DNA of 64,000 nt from Bacillus smithii. GTDB taxonomy: Bacteria; Bacillota; Bacilli; Bacillales; DSM-4216. This document shows positions 20,294 through 31,532 of the stretch, piece by piece. The DNA lies in contig NZ_CP012024.1 in assembly GCF_001050115.1 (NCBI RefSeq), positions 2,026,001-2,090,000 on the forward strand. The letters run 5' to 3'. Below the pieces are notes generated by a model. That model made no database searches, had not been told where the DNA came from, and worked only from the letters and a program-made list of their open reading frames with translations. The position numbers and the translations under genes are program-made. Each line of letters begins with the position of its first letter. Position 1 is the first letter of the stretch.

Positions 20294-20677
20294 TTATTTT
20301 TGATTAGATTCATTTGATCCTGCTAAATCCGGACGCAAAACCGTTGCGTGATTCAAATAAATATGGCGGATTTCTTCCTGAGGAACCGCCGTTTCCACAT
20401 GCATCATAATCCTGATACATTTTTCTAAACTATCAGGAACAGGGATTTCTTGCATACACATAACAGGAACGTATGTCCAACCTTCGATTTCTCTAAGCGC
20501 CTTAGCTGGAAAAGCGGCAAACACATCTTTTGTAACAGAAATGAAAACAGAAGCAACATCTTCCGGTTGAATGTTATTCGATTCGATCATTTCGACCAAA
20601 AGCTGCTTGGTCGCAGCGATGATCTCGGTTTCCTCATTTTGTTCAACGGTTGTCGCCCCTCTTATCCCTCTAATCAA
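20294..20677 (-). CDS. aroH: Chorismate mutase, AroH type
   Basis: Converts chorismate to prephenate. 127 residues, typical of the monofunctional AroH class; MIRGIRGATTVEQNEETEI at the N-terminus carries the active-site Arg7 position. The start is TTG at 20677 with GGGAGGAAA just before it. Followed by only 76 bp to hisC, containing an AAGATAA/TTATCTT inverted repeat without a U-tract and no trp genes. Confidence 0.94.
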   Translation of the reverse strand: MIRGIRGATTVEQNEETEIIAATKQLLVEMIESNNIQPEDVASVFISVTKDVFAAFPAKALREIEGWTYVPVMCMQEIPVPDSLEKCIRIMMHVETAVPQEEIRHIYLNHATVLRPDLAGSNESNQK

Positions 20678-20763
20678 TCCATTTCCTCCCTTTCTCATAC
20701 ACTGTTCCAAGCCATCTTAAATAGTTTTTTAGTCAAACGGACAAGGTCTTCATAACGATCGGT

Positions 20764-21855
20764 TCAAAGTTTAGAGAAAGATCGAATAAACTGATCCGCT
20801 TCTTTTAAGTCTTCTTGATTCATCTCCACAATGACAGGCTTTCCAATTTCTTTGAGAAGCACAAACCGAACGGAGCTGCCAATCGTTTTCTTATCTCGTT
20901 TCATGGCGGAGAAAAGCTGATTAAATGAGATCGTTTCTGGTACATCCAACGAATATCCCAGTCGTTTGATCCAATCTACAAAAGACGACAAATCCAAGTC
21001 AAGCGAGTATTTTTTCTTGCTTAAATACAATGCATATACGATTCCAATCATAACCGCTTCGCCATGAGTTATTCTTCCGTAGCCAACAGTCGCTTCCAAT
21101 GCATGGCCATATGTATGCCCAAAATTTAAAAATGCCCGTATACCTTGTTCCGTTTCATCTTCTGAAACAATGTCCGCTTTAATGCTGATGCCTTTGCATA
21201 AGCACATTTCCAGAAAATCAGAGTCCATCTTTTCAAAGGACACGAGCGTACTGGTTAGCTGATGTAAAAATGTTTTATCTTTTATCAGCGCATGTTTGAT
21301 TACTTCTGCAAATCCAGAACGAACCTCTTTTTCTGGTAAACTATTGATAAAATTCGTATCAAAAATAACCGCTTCTGGCTGATGGAAGTGCCCGATCATA
21401 TTTTTTCCAAGAGGATGGTTGATGGCCACTTTTCCTCCTACAGCGCTGTCGTGGGCTAGAATGGTGGTTGGAACTTGTAAAAAACGGATTCCTCTCATAT
21501 AGGAAGCCGCCACATATCCGGCCAGATCTCCCGCGGCTCCTCCACCAAAAGCAATAATACATGATTTTCGATCCAAATTTTGTTCGAGTGCTTCCGTTAT
21601 ACACGATTCAAAAACAGCCATTGATTTAGCCGCTTCCCCTTGAGGCACTTCTTTCCATGCAAACGGGACATGGGTCGGCAGATGCTTTTCAAGCTTTTCC
21701 TTATATAGACGAGAAACATGCTTATCGGCGATCACCAGGATTTTCGTGGCATCTGACAGCTTATCCTTAAAAATTTCCGGAATCATTTCCAGCGCATTTT
21801 CTCCCACCCAAATCGGGTAGGTTTTATTTCGTGTATGGACCTCCATCTTTTCCAT
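20764..21855 (-). CDS. aroB: 3-dehydroquinate synthase
   Basis: NAD- and metal-dependent cyclisation of DAHP to 3-dehydroquinate. 363 residues from the ATG at 21855 (GGGAG seven nt upstream; eleven further codons upstream are in frame). Motifs: GGGAAGDLAGYVAASYMRG near residue 104 and the metal-ligand segment NFGHTYGHALE near residue 248. Starts 1 bp after the aroC stop, so translational coupling is likely. Confidence 0.96.
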   Translation of the reverse strand: MEKMEVHTRNKTYPIWVGENALEMIPEIFKDKLSDATKILVIADKHVSRLYKEKLEKHLPTHVPFAWKEVPQGEAAKSMAVFESCITEALEQNLDRKSCIIAFGGGAAGDLAGYVAASYMRGIRFLQVPTTILAHDSAVGGKVAINHPLGKNMIGHFHQPEAVIFDTNFINSLPEKEVRSGFAEVIKHALIKDKTFLHQLTSTLVSFEKMDSDFLEMCLCKGISIKADIVSEDETEQGIRAFLNFGHTYGHALEATVGYGRITHGEAVMIGIVYALYLSKKKYSLDLDLSSFVDWIKRLGYSLDVPETISFNQLFSAMKRDKKTIGSSVRFVLLKEIGKPVIVEMNQEDLKEADQFIRSFSKL

Positions 21856-21856
21856 A

Positions 21857-23023
21857 TTAAAACTCCCTTGCATACTTTCTTTGTTCATCGACGTTTCGAA
21901 TTAACGCATCCATACGGTCGCTGTAAAATTGATCAACGATCGCCGCTGCTAATTCCCAAGCAACAACCGCTTCTGCGACCACGCTGGCAGCAGGGACGGC
22001 ACAGCTGTCGGAACGCTCAATGCTGGCGGAAAACGGTTCTTTCGTGTCGATATCTACACTTTGAAGCGGTTTATAAAGTGTTGGAATAGGCTTCATGACT
22101 CCTCGGACGACTATCGGCATTCCGGTTGTCATTCCCCCTTCAAATCCGCCAAGACGGTTCGTTTTCCGCGAAAACCCTCTTTCTTCATCCCAAATGATTT
22201 CGTCGTGCACTTCGCTGCCAAACTTTCCGGCCGCTTCAAAGCCGATCCCGAATTCTACGCCTTTGAAAGCATTGATGCTGACGATCGCCGCCGCGATTTT
22301 TGCATCCAGCTTTCGGTCATAATGTACATAGCTGCCGACTCCTGCCGGCATTCCTTCAGCGACTACTTCCACTATGCCGCCGATCGAATCTCCTTTTTCT
22401 TTTGCTTGGTCGATCGCTTTCATCATTTCCTTTTCCGCTTCGCTGTCAAAACAACGAACCGGAGATTGTTCAGTGACTTCTTGCAGTTCTTTTATCGATT
22501 TGTAGCGGAGGTTTTTCGCCTTTACTCCCCCTATTTCCACTACGTGAGAAGCGATTTCGATTCCAAGCAGTTTTAATAGTTTTTTGGCAACCGCACCGGC
22601 TGCTACTCGCACGGTCGTTTCTCTCGCAGACGAACGTTCAAGAACATTTCGCATATCACGGTGTCCGTATTTGATTCCCCCATTTAAATCCGCATGACCG
22701 GGACGTGGCCTCGTAACCTTTCTTTTTGTTTCTTCCGGTTGCTCCGGGGCTTCAATGCCCATAATGTTGGTCCAATGCTTCCAATCCTTGTTCTCGACAA
22801 CGAGAGCGACAGGTGAGCCTAATGTCAGTCCGTGGCGAACACCGCCTTTGATCTGAACCTGGTCTTTTTCAATTTGCATTCGCCGTCCTCGCCCATAGCC
22901 CTTTTGACGACGGCTTAATTCAATATTGATGTCTTCCGCAGTTAAAGGCATTCCTGCGGGAAGGCCCTCGATAATAGCAGTTAGCTGAGGGCCATGTGAT
23001 TCTCCTGCTGTTAAATATCTCAT
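21857..23023 (-). CDS. aroC: Chorismate synthase
   Basis: FMN-dependent anti-1,4 elimination of EPSP to chorismate. 388 residues starting [13 protein letters not shown] at ATG 23023 with GAAGGGAGAAAG upstream; a 44-codon in-frame extension is not conserved-looking and lacks an RBS. Conserved [19 protein letters not shown] and [10 protein letters not shown] segments are seen. Called aroF in B. subtilis. First of aroC-aroB-aroH. Confidence 0.96.
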   Translation of the reverse strand: MRYLTAGESHGPQLTAIIEGLPAGMPLTAEDINIELSRRQKGYGRGRRMQIEKDQVQIKGGVRHGLTLGSPVALVVENKDWKHWTNIMGIEAPEQPEETKRKVTRPRPGHADLNGGIKYGHRDMRNVLERSSARETTVRVAAGAVAKKLLKLLGIEIASHVVEIGGVKAKNLRYKSIKELQEVTEQSPVRCFDSEAEKEMMKAIDQAKEKGDSIGGIVEVVAEGMPAGVGSYVHYDRKLDAKIAAAIVSINAFKGVEFGIGFEAAGKFGSEVHDEIIWDEERGFSRKTNRLGGFEGGMTTGMPIVVRGVMKPIPTLYKPLQSVDIDTKEPFSASIERSDSCAVPAASVVAEAVVAWELAAAIVDQFYSDRMDALIRNVDEQRKYAREF

Positions 23024-23349
23024 GTCACTTTCTCCCTTCAACTCGTTAAAGCGTTTATAACAATATATCATATTCCGCATGACTTGGCATAGAAAAAATG
23101 AATTTCCAAGACTTTTTCTTATTTGCCTATTATTCATAATATCATTTGTTTTCAAATAGTTCCGTCTATTATTGATTTTATTTGAAAAATTTTTCCGTCT
23201 TTCTTTGCCGAAAAAAAGCTAAACCAGCCCAAAAACAGCGGAGGGCCTTTCAGCCCCCACATATTGCCTTATGAAAGCTTTTTTCTTTATTCTTCAAAAT
23301 CCAATACCTTTACGGACCCGTGATCGTTTTACGACTAACAGTCTAACAT
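23024..23349. other. Intergenic region aroC-cheR
   Basis: 326 bp. It holds a weak terminator-like stem for cheR at about 23231-23260 (GGGGGC/GCCCTC with a TTTTT run on the minus strand) and presumably the aroC promoter, with TATGATATATT as a -10 candidate near 23065. No gene seen. Confidence 0.4.
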
Positions 23350-24431
<1,082 letters not shown>

Positions 24432-24462
24432 AAAAAAGAGCTGCCATCACGGCAACCCTTTC
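24432..24462 (-). terminator. Terminator after ndk
   Basis: On the minus strand GGGTTGCC-GTGAT-GGCAGCTC forms an 8-bp stem with two G-U pairs, followed by TTTTTTG. Confidence 0.75.
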
Positions 24463-24482
24463 CTTAAGAAAAAATTTTTATC

Positions 24483-24929
24483 TTAATAAATCCATTGGTT
24501 GATCAATTTTGAATATTCAACGAGTTCTTCTTCTTTGAAGAAAATACCAATTTCACGCTCTGCACTTTCCGGAGAATCAGATCCATGAATGACGTTTTTA
24601 CTTACAGTCAGTCCAAAATCTCCTCTGATGGTTCCCGGAGCAGCGTCTTTCGGATTGGTCGTTCCCATCATTTGACGAGCTGTCGCAATGACATTTTCTC
24701 CTTCCCAAACCATCGCAAATACAGGTCCGGACGTAATGAATTCCACTAATTCACCGAAAAAAGGGCGTTCTTTATGTTCTTGATAGTGTTTTTCCGCCAA
24801 CTCTTTCGTGACTGTCATCAATTTAGCGCCCACAAGTTGAAATCCTTTTTTTTCAAAACGGGACACAATTTCACCAATCAAATTTCTTTGGACTCCATCC
24901 GGTTTGATCATTAAAAATGTTCTTTCCAT
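24483..24929 (-). CDS. ndk: Nucleoside-diphosphate kinase
   Basis: Exchanges gamma-phosphate between nucleoside tri- and diphosphates. 148 residues; the phosphorylated histidine lies in [16 protein letters not shown] near residue 115, and [20 protein letters not shown] is the canonical N-terminus. AGGAG precedes the ATG. Position between hepT and cheR is conserved. Confidence 0.97.
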   Translation of the reverse strand: MERTFLMIKPDGVQRNLIGEIVSRFEKKGFQLVGAKLMTVTKELAEKHYQEHKERPFFGELVEFITSGPVFAMVWEGENVIATARQMMGTTNPKDAAPGTIRGDFGLTVSKNVIHGSDSPESAEREIGIFFKEEELVEYSKLINQWIY

Positions 24930-25030
24930 TTTCCCAACTCCTATTATGTATCACTATTGTTGTCACAAAAGACAACCCAAGAAAATAGTATCATTCGCGC
25001 AAATATTTGACAACGTTTCCATGTCTTTTT

Positions 25031-25993
25031 CTAATATTTTCTTTTACCGATATACTTGGCGATTTCTTTCAAAGACTTTTTTGCTTTATTGTCGGGAAGA
25101 TCATCCAAGATGGCGATTGCTCGATCCAAGTATCTTTGGCTTAAATTGTTGGAACGCTGAATGGCATCACTTTGCTTGATTTGTTCGATGATCCTTTTGA
25201 TATCTTTTTGGGATGTTTTTTCATTGACCGTATAGATCGCTTCCCGCAGTCCGGGCTTCTCCATGGCATATAAAACAGGGAGGGTGACATTTCCTTGAAG
25301 AAGATCGCCTCCAGCAGGTTTCCCCAACTGTTTTTCCGTTCCCGTGAAGTCCAATATATCGTCAATGATTTGATAAGACATCCCGACATTATAGCCGAAA
25401 TGGTACAATTTTTTGCAAATATGGGGCGGGGCGCCGGACGCAACGGCTCCGAGCTGGCAGCTTGCCGCGATCAGCAACGCCGTTTTTCTTTTAATTCGAC
25501 GAAGGTAATCCCTTAGATTTTGATCAAATCGATACTTGTCTTTCATTTGTACCATTTCGCCGATACATACTTCGATGATCGTATCGGACAAGACCTTATG
25601 AACTTCCACATTTTCAAGCTTAGTCATATATTCCAACGAGCGAGCGAAAAGATAGTCACCTGTATACATCGCCACTCGGTTGTCCCATTGAGCTTTTACA
25701 GTCGGCTTTCCTCTCCTTATATCGGAATCATCGATGACATCATCGTGAACGAGAGAAGCCATATGTATAAGCTCAAGAGCTACAGCCAAATTTTTGATTT
25801 TTCCAATATCGTAATTTCCAAAATGAGCGGCCAGCAAGACAAAGATGGGGCGAATCCGTTTTCCGCCAGCCTGCAACAGTTTTAAAGAGGAGTTATAAAT
25901 GATGGGGGACCGGGAATAAATGGCCTGCTCCAGTTCCCTTTCAATTAAATCAATATCCGTTTTTAAAAACGAATATAACGATTGAAATTTCAT
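25031..25993 (-). CDS. hepT: Heptaprenyl diphosphate synthase component II
   Basis: Catalytic subunit that makes the C35 side chain of menaquinone-7 with HepS. 320 residues starting at the ATG 8 nt after AGGTG (a GTG four codons upstream is in frame). The first aspartate-rich motif is DDVIDDSDIRRGKP near residue 82 and the second is IIDDILDFTG near residue 205. Part of hepS-menG-hepT with 4-6 nt gaps. Confidence 0.94.
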   Translation of the reverse strand: MKFQSLYSFLKTDIDLIERELEQAIYSRSPIIYNSSLKLLQAGGKRIRPIFVLLAAHFGNYDIGKIKNLAVALELIHMASLVHDDVIDDSDIRRGKPTVKAQWDNRVAMYTGDYLFARSLEYMTKLENVEVHKVLSDTIIEVCIGEMVQMKDKYRFDQNLRDYLRRIKRKTALLIAASCQLGAVASGAPPHICKKLYHFGYNVGMSYQIIDDILDFTGTEKQLGKPAGGDLLQGNVTLPVLYAMEKPGLREAIYTVNEKTSQKDIKRIIEQIKQSDAIQRSNNLSQRYLDRAIAILDDLPDNKAKKSLKEIAKYIGKRKY

Positions 25994-26010
25994 ATTTTTA
26001 TCCACCTAGC

Positions 26011-26724
26011 TTACGTTTGTTTATATCCAAAATGGCTTGCAGCCACACCGCCATTATAAGGTTTATAAGCGACGTTAATAAATCCTGCCTTTTCAAAAAG
26101 CTTTGCCAGTTCTTTCATACCTGGAAATTCGCGGGCGGATTCTTGAAGCCACGAATACTCATCATAACTTTTGGCAAAGATTTTTCCGAACAAAGGCATG
26201 ATGAACCGAAAATAAAAATAATAAAGCTGCCGATATCCCCATAAAGTCGGCTGCGAAGTATCGAGACAGACTGCCATCCCGCCCGGCTTCAATACCCTGT
26301 GCATCTCCTCCAAAACGCGCAAATAATCAGGAACATTCCTTAACCCAAATCCGATCGTGACATAATCAAACGTATTATCTTCAAAAGGAAGCTCCATAGC
26401 ATTGCCGTGTAGAAGCGTCACTTGGGAAAGGTTTTTTTCTTTTATCTTTTGTTCGCCGATTTTCAGCATATTTTTGCTGAAATCGAGTCCATACACTTTT
26501 CCTTCTTCACCGACCGCTTCCGCCAACGCTATCGTCCAATCAGCCGTTCCGCAACATACATCGAGAGCAATTTTTCCTTTCTGCACATTCATTCGCTTCA
26601 TTGTATCTTTTCGCCACCGCATATGTTGCTTAAAGCTAATCAGTGAATTCATTTTATCGTAATTCGAATAAATTTTTTCAAACACATTTAAAACACGTTC
26701 TTCTTTTGATGATGGTTGATGCAT
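26011..26724 (-). CDS. menG: Demethylmenaquinone methyltransferase
   Basis: Last step of menaquinone synthesis, a C-methylation with S-adenosylmethionine. 237 residues; SAM motif [15 protein letters not shown] near residue 50, then [24 protein letters not shown]. The UbiE/COQ5 family. Lies between hepS and hepT (gerCB in the B. subtilis gerC locus). The menaquinone supplies the qcrABC complex encoded in the same window. Confidence 0.95.
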   Translation of the reverse strand: MHQPSSKEERVLNVFEKIYSNYDKMNSLISFKQHMRWRKDTMKRMNVQKGKIALDVCCGTADWTIALAEAVGEEGKVYGLDFSKNMLKIGEQKIKEKNLSQVTLLHGNAMELPFEDNTFDYVTIGFGLRNVPDYLRVLEEMHRVLKPGGMAVCLDTSQPTLWGYRQLYYFYFRFIMPLFGKIFAKSYDEYSWLQESAREFPGMKELAKLFEKAGFINVAYKPYNGGVAASHFGYKQT

Positions 26725-26727
26725 TCG

Positions 26728-27540
26728 CTACCCTTCTTCCGCAAGTATTTTGATTGAATACGGCTCCGTTTCTAACAACGTTCGAACTTTTTCAATCAGC
26801 AATGGATCCCGATGCTCCCAAGTGTTGAGAGTTTTCTCGATTTTTTGTTTTGTCCTTTGAATGTATCGATCGCTAATGTGAAGCAAGGAGCGAAGATCAC
26901 TTCCGGCCAAACTGTACAAAGAGCCTTGAACTGTCGGAAATTGAATGGATTTCAAAGCATCAAAAAGCAAAGCCGGTTTTTGTTTTAAAAATAAGTTCCG
27001 TTCCTGCAGAAGCCTTTTGAGTAATAAAATTTCAGATATGAAAGAAGAATAAGCGCCGTATTGAAAATAAGAGTAAAATCCTTGAGCAACACCTGATTCT
27101 ATCAACTTGATGCTGTTTATAATCTCGTCCGTCGATCGATTCTCATGTTGATATACAGCGATTTTCTGCTCATTGATTTGCTTAATGGAATTGGCAAATA
27201 TTCGGATCATGGATACATTTTGAACATCGGCCAAAATTTGATAATACAGCCCGCTGAAATAATCGCCTGCCAACACTTTGATTTGACGTTTCATCGCTGG
27301 TTCTTCATTAGACACGGAAACCTTTTCATGGGTATCAAGGGCAATTTGAATCAGCATAGCTGTTGTAATATAATGTTTCACGTTTTCTTTCAACGATTCT
27401 TCTTGAAATGGCAATAACAAAAATAAGAGCCGATCTTCATCAATATGCGGATCATCCAAATGCCGACTCAAGTAAGGATATGACAGCTTTTGCTGAATTT
27501 CTTCTTTAATATCCGCCATCTTCTTCAACCAAGTGTACAT
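26728..27540 (-). CDS. hepS: Heptaprenyl diphosphate synthase component I
   Basis: Non-catalytic partner of HepT. 270 residues from the ATG at 27540, six nt after AAGGGG; two upstream in-frame ATGs lack an RBS. The sequence is helical and leucine-rich with HYITTAMLIQIALDTHEKV near residue 60, typical of HEPPP_synt_1. Only 3 bp from menG. A TATAAT lies at 27627-27622, about 80 bp upstream, with a poor -35. Confidence 0.88.
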   Translation of the reverse strand: MYTWLKKMADIKEEIQQKLSYPYLSRHLDDPHIDEDRLLFLLLPFQEESLKENVKHYITTAMLIQIALDTHEKVSVSNEEPAMKRQIKVLAGDYFSGLYYQILADVQNVSMIRIFANSIKQINEQKIAVYQHENRSTDEIINSIKLIESGVAQGFYSYFQYGAYSSFISEILLLKRLLQERNLFLKQKPALLFDALKSIQFPTVQGSLYSLAGSDLRSLLHISDRYIQRTKQKIEKTLNTWEHRDPLLIEKVRTLLETEPYSIKILAEEG

Positions 27541-27667
27541 AAGCATTCCCCTTAATCCCATAAAAATAAAAGTATGTATCCTATTCACCCATATGTACGC
27601 GCAGTTTTTAAAACAACCAATATTATATCATACTCGCCTTTTAATTACGAACAGCGGTTGGATGAAA

Positions 27668-27714
27668 GAAAACATGCTGTTTTTCTTTTAAATGAAAAAC
27701 AGCTTGCTCTTCTT
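27668..27714 (-). terminator. Terminator after mtrB
   Basis: Minus strand GCTGTTTTTC-ATTTAAAA-GAAAAACAGC, a 10-bp perfect stem, followed by an ATGTTTTCTTTC tract. Confidence 0.75.
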
Positions 27715-27727
27715 TCTATTTCATCTT

Positions 27728-27952
27728 TTATTCATCGACCCCGCTTTTTAGCTGGCCAACATTCGTCCATATTTCCGCACGCCCCCGTACTTTGATAGCG
27801 GACGTGTGTTCTGTAAATTGCGCGATCATTACTTCGCCTGCATCTAATTTTTCCGAATGGTGAAAACGAGTATCGGTTCCTCTTGTTAAGCCGATGACGT
27901 TTACTCCGTTTTCCAACGCTTTGATGACCACATAATCACTTTGATTGACCAT
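27728..27952 (-). CDS. mtrB: trp RNA-binding attenuation protein (TRAP)
   Basis: 74 residues, the right size for the subunit of the 11-mer ring. The tryptophan-binding loop [12 protein letters not shown] (residues about 21-32) and the RNA-contacting KVRGR (near residue 54) are present. TRAP binds GAG/UAG repeats in trp leader RNA. The classical target operon trpEDCFBA is not at its usual place between aroH and hisC in this window, so the target must be elsewhere. Follows folE (mtrA) as in B. subtilis. Confidence 0.95.
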   Translation of the reverse strand: MVNQSDYVVIKALENGVNVIGLTRGTDTRFHHSEKLDAGEVMIAQFTEHTSAIKVRGRAEIWTNVGQLKSGVDE

Positions 27953-27982
27953 TCCACTCTCGCTTCCTTCATGGTGAAAAGT

Positions 27983-28552
27983 TTATTTGATAAGAGCCAA
28001 TACTTCAGCACGTGCTTGAGCATCTTGTTCGAAAATCCCTCGAACAGCAGTCGTAACCGTTTTAGATCCTGGTTTCTTGACTCCTCGCATCGTCATACAC
28101 ATATGCTCAGCTTCTACGACCACCATCGCTCCATGCGGATCTAATTTTTTCATGATGGCCTCTATGACTTCATCTGTAATTCTTTCTTGAAGCTGCGGAC
28201 GTTTGGCCACTGCTTCTACTGCACGAGCAAGTTTGCTTAAGCCCGTTACTTTTCCGTTCTTTGGTATGTAAGCAACATGAGCCTTCCCGAAGAAAGGGAC
28301 AAGATGATGTTCACACATCGAGTAAAAAGGAATATCTTTGACAAGGACTAACTCCTCGTGGTCTTCGCTAAAGATGGTTTCAAAATACTCGCCGGGATCT
28401 TGTCTTAAACCCGAAAAGACTTCCTGATACATTCTTGCCACCCGTTTTGGTGTATCAATCAACCCTTCTCGTTCGGGATCTTCTCCGATTGCTTCTAAAA
28501 TCAAGCGCACAGCTTGTTCAATTTGTGTCAAATTGACTTCTGTTTTTTGCAT
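27983..28552 (-). CDS. folE: GTP cyclohydrolase I
   Basis: Converts GTP to dihydroneopterin triphosphate, first step of folate synthesis. 189 residues from ATG 28552 (AGGAG upstream); a 71-codon in-frame extension is not family-like. Zinc-ligand segment [20 protein letters not shown] is near residue 75, and RLQVQERIT-like segment [11 protein letters not shown] near residue 140. Cotranscribed with mtrB (mtrAB operon). Confidence 0.96.
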   Translation of the reverse strand: MQKTEVNLTQIEQAVRLILEAIGEDPEREGLIDTPKRVARMYQEVFSGLRQDPGEYFETIFSEDHEELVLVKDIPFYSMCEHHLVPFFGKAHVAYIPKNGKVTGLSKLARAVEAVAKRPQLQERITDEVIEAIMKKLDPHGAMVVVEAEHMCMTMRGVKKPGSKTVTTAVRGIFEQDAQARAEVLALIK

Positions 28553-29045
28553 GTATAGAACCACTCCTAAAGGTATTTTCATTCGCAAGCATATGCTAAT
28601 CTTCATAATAGCACACGAATAGGAAGGGGGCAAAGAAGCAATTTGCGATCTAGAGGGATTCTTTTTGCCGATTGAAAATGAAAGACAACCAAAAAGACTT
28701 TTATGGATTTGGATTAGCTTTTTCCTTTCGATAAATGTTTTATCTTTCAAAAAGTCCGTTTCCATGAGAATGAAACCCTTTAAACTATTTCAAAGCAGCG
28801 AAGATTTATGGTTTGTGCATCCCACGATTCGTTTAAGACTCTTCCGCTGCAGAAACGGCTTTTTATAATCAGTTTCTCCTATTAGGACTGCTTATCTTTG
28901 CAGAACTACCGCTTCTTAAAATGAGATACAGTGCTTTCATAAGCGGAGATTTTCTCATCTTCTTCCAATGATGGTTCGTTGGACCAATCGGGCTTTTAGC
29001 GGCACTGTCTTTCACCTGTAACTTCTTTCGCCTGCTTAAAGCGGG
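28553..29045. other. Gap upstream of folE
   Basis: About 490 bp between the hbs terminator and folE. ORFs here lack ribosome binding sites and family features. It must hold the mtrAB promoter, which I cannot place. Confidence 0.4.
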
Positions 29046-29085
29046 ACAAAAAAAGAAGACTCGAAAGTACGAGTCTTCTTTCTAT
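29046..29085 (-). terminator. Terminator after hbs
   Basis: Minus strand AAGAAGACTCG-TACTTT-CGAGTCTTCTT, an 11-bp perfect stem followed by TTTTT. One of the strongest terminators in the window. Confidence 0.92.
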
Positions 29086-29102
29086 ACCCGGCACTTATGT
29101 AC

Positions 29103-29375
29103 TCACTTGACAGCATCCTTCAATGCTTTACCAGGTTTAAATGCAGGCACTTTGCTAGCTGCGATTTCAATTTCTTCTCCTGTTTGAGGGTTGCGTCCTT
29201 TACGCGCAGCACGTTCGCGAACTTCGAAATTTCCAAATCCGATAAGTTGAACTTTATCTCCGCTAGCCAGAGCATTTTGGATAGCAGTAAACACCGCATC
29301 CACCGCTTTTGTCGCATCTTTTTTAGAAAGTTCAGCTGCTTCTGCAACTTCGTTGATTAGTTCTGTTTTATTCAC
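29103..29375 (-). CDS. hbs: HU-type DNA-binding protein HBsu
   Basis: 90-residue histone-like protein that bends DNA and compacts the nucleoid. The start is a GTG at 29375, 6 nt after AGGAGG, giving [18 protein letters not shown]; an in-frame GTG three codons upstream overlaps the RBS. The beta-arm segment [12 protein letters not shown] and [13 protein letters not shown] are canonical. Preceded by a long leader and strong promoter, as expected for an abundant protein. Confidence 0.96.
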   Translation of the reverse strand: MNKTELINEVAEAAELSKKDATKAVDAVFTAIQNALASGDKVQLIGFGNFEVRERAARKGRNPQTGEEIEIAASKVPAFKPGKALKDAVK

Positions 29376-29849
29376 ACCAATCACCTCCTCCCAAAATTAA
29401 CAATGCACTTCTGCTTATTTTTCATTTTTACGCATTTTTTCCGTTTCTAAACAAACTTTATGGGAGAAACGCTGTAGAATTCATGTTTATCACATCAATT
29501 CTGTTAAAAGATTATCACATAAGAATTGCCATATCAAGCACAATTCTTTTATTTCGGTCAATATTTCCTTAACAATATTTCCTTAATCATACATAAAGGA
29601 TTTGTTCCAATACTCTATTGATTTTTTGCGGTTTCCATTTTTATACTCTTTATCGCTTTTATTGTCAAGTCATACTGGAATACAAATTGGGGAAAAGATT
29701 AAATTAAAAAAAATCGTCATACATAAATACTCGACACATTAGCTTGTTTTAAAGTCCGATTGGCCATAGCCTTGTTGGCAAATAACGGGCGCCCTTCTAT
29801 CGTTCAACCGTTAAAACGCTTTATTGGCATATACCGAGTCAAAATGTAA
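29376..29849. other. Long upstream region of hbs
   Basis: About 470 AT-rich bp between spoIVA and hbs. It contains the strong promoter at 29640-29668 and a possible weaker second one (TTGATA near 29537, spacer 15-17, GATAAT). That leaves a 5' untranslated leader of over 150 nt. B. subtilis hbs also has two promoters. Confidence 0.5.
29640..29668 (-). promoter_or_regulatory. Sigma-A promoter of hbs
   Basis: Minus strand TTGACA (29668-29663), 17-nt spacer, TATAAA (29645-29640): eleven of twelve consensus bases at ideal spacing. Transcription would start near 29633, about 258 nt before the GTG. Confidence 0.8.
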
Positions 29850-29881
29850 ATAAAAAAAGACCTCCCACATAAGAGGCCTAA
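29850..29881 (-). terminator. Terminator overlapping the spoIVA stop
   Basis: Minus strand AGGCCTC-TTATGTGG-GAGGTCT followed by TTTTTTTATTT. Confidence 0.85.
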
Positions 29882-31359
29882 AGTATAATGGCTATAAGTC
29901 CTCCGGAACCTTCGTTAATGATGCGTTCCAGCGTCTCTTTCAGTTTATAGCGGGCATTTTCCGGCATTAATGATAGTTTCGCCTGTATGCCTTCTCGAAC
30001 AATCGAACTTAAACTTCTGCCAAATATATCGGAATTCCAAATGGATAACGGATCATCTTCAAAGTCTTGCATCAAATACCGGACCAATTCTTCGCTTTGT
30101 TTTTCCGTTCCAATGATCGGAGCAAATTCTGATTCAACATCCACTTTAATCATATGAATGGATGGGGCGACGGCTTTTAGCCTGACACCGAATCGCGACC
30201 CCTGCCTGATAATTTCCGGTTCGTCTAAACTCATATCCGTTAAAGACGGTGCGGCGATGCCGTATCCGGTTTGTTTCACCATTTTCAAAGCATCAGCAAT
30301 TTGATCATATTCCGATTTTGCATGAGCAAAATCTTGCATCAATTCCAACAGATGATCTTTTCCCCGCACTTCCACACCGACAATTTCTTTCAATACTTGA
30401 TCATATAATTCATCGGGTGCATATAAATCTATTTCCGCAACCCCTTGCCCCATATCCATTCCTGCCAAACCGGCTCTTTCAATAAATTCGAGCTCGTCAA
30501 ATTGCTGAACAACTCGTTCCACATCTCTAAGCCGTTTGATATCTTTCACCGTTTCTTTCACGGCTTCTTGGTAATTTTCCCGAAGCCAATGATCTTCCTT
30601 CAATACCATGACCCAACTAGGCAGATTAACATTCACCTCAAGCACAGGAAATTCATATAATGCTTCACGTAAAACACTTAAAACGTCGCCTTCCCGCATA
30701 TTTTCCACCGACATGGACAATACGGGAATATCATATTTTTCGCTAAGCTCTAAGCGAAGCGCTTCCGTTTCCGGATGATAAGGCCTCGCAGAATTGACAA
30801 TCATGATAAATGGTTTCCCTACTTCTTTTAATTCATCGATGACGCGCTCTTCTGCTTCAATATAATCAGCGCGCGGGATTTCTCCAATACTTCCATCTGT
30901 CGTAATGACAACACCAATCGTTGAATGTTCTTGAATGACTTTTCTTGTACCAATTTCAGCTGCTTCATGGAAAGGAATCGGCTCTTCATACCACGGAGTG
31001 CTGATCATTCTCGGTCCGTCGTTTTCATCTTCATATCCTTTTGCCCCCGGAACCGTATATCCAACGCAATCTACCAAGCGAATGTTTACTTCAAGCCCCT
31101 CATCAACGCTCACTTTCACCGCTTGATTCGGAACAAATTTCGGCTCGGTGGTCATAATCGTTTTCCCTGCCGCACTCTGTGGAAGTTCATCTTGAGCACG
31201 AGCCCGGTCTGCTTCACTTTGAATATTCGGCAATACAACAAGTTCCATGAATTTTTTTATAAAAGTTGATTTTCCCGTACGGACCGCTCCCACTACCCCT
31301 AAGTAGATATCTCCGCCGGTTCTTTCTGCAATATCTTTAAAAAGATCTACTTTTTCCAA
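29878..31359 (-). CDS. spoIVA: Spore coat morphogenetic ATPase SpoIVA
   Basis: Forms the basement layer of the spore coat by ATP-driven polymerisation on the forespore surface. 493 residues; Walker A GAVRTGKST is near residue 25, and the length and C-terminus (GSGGLIAIIL) are typical. The start is TTG at 31359, 8 nt after GGGAGGG. A sigma-E type promoter candidate lies about 65-90 bp upstream. Its presence strongly implies an endospore former. Confidence 0.97.
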   Translation of the reverse strand: MEKVDLFKDIAERTGGDIYLGVVGAVRTGKSTFIKKFMELVVLPNIQSEADRARAQDELPQSAAGKTIMTTEPKFVPNQAVKVSVDEGLEVNIRLVDCVGYTVPGAKGYEDENDGPRMISTPWYEEPIPFHEAAEIGTRKVIQEHSTIGVVITTDGSIGEIPRADYIEAEERVIDELKEVGKPFIMIVNSARPYHPETEALRLELSEKYDIPVLSMSVENMREGDVLSVLREALYEFPVLEVNVNLPSWVMVLKEDHWLRENYQEAVKETVKDIKRLRDVERVVQQFDELEFIERAGLAGMDMGQGVAEIDLYAPDELYDQVLKEIVGVEVRGKDHLLELMQDFAHAKSEYDQIADALKMVKQTGYGIAAPSLTDMSLDEPEIIRQGSRFGVRLKAVAPSIHMIKVDVESEFAPIIGTEKQSEELVRYLMQDFEDDPLSIWNSDIFGRSLSSIVREGIQAKLSLMPENARYKLKETLERIINEGSGGLIAIIL

Positions 31360-31420
31360 AAGGATTCCCTCCCAACATTCATTCCAGGGATGATATTCTG
31401 GTATATATGTCTTCTATATA

Positions 31421-31450
31421 TGTGTATGACATTGTCCCACTTTGTTATGA
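31421..31450 (-). promoter_or_regulatory. Probable sigma-E promoter of spoIVA
   Basis: Minus strand TCATAAC (31450-31444), 15-nt spacer, CATACACA (31428-31421), close to the sigma-E pattern with its CATACA-type -10. spoIVA is known to be sigma-E dependent in B. subtilis. Confidence 0.5.
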
Positions 31451-31486
31451 CTGCAAAATAAGATGTACTTTCTAATAATGCAATAA

Positions 31487-31531
31487 AAAACCCTCTTCCC
31501 TACAATATATTTGCAAAGAAAAGGGTTAGAA
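31487..31531 (-). terminator. Terminator after yphF
   Basis: Minus strand AACCCTTTTC and GGAAGAGGGTT pair around a loop of about 18 nt, followed by TTTTATTG. Confidence 0.75.
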
Positions 31532-31532
31532 C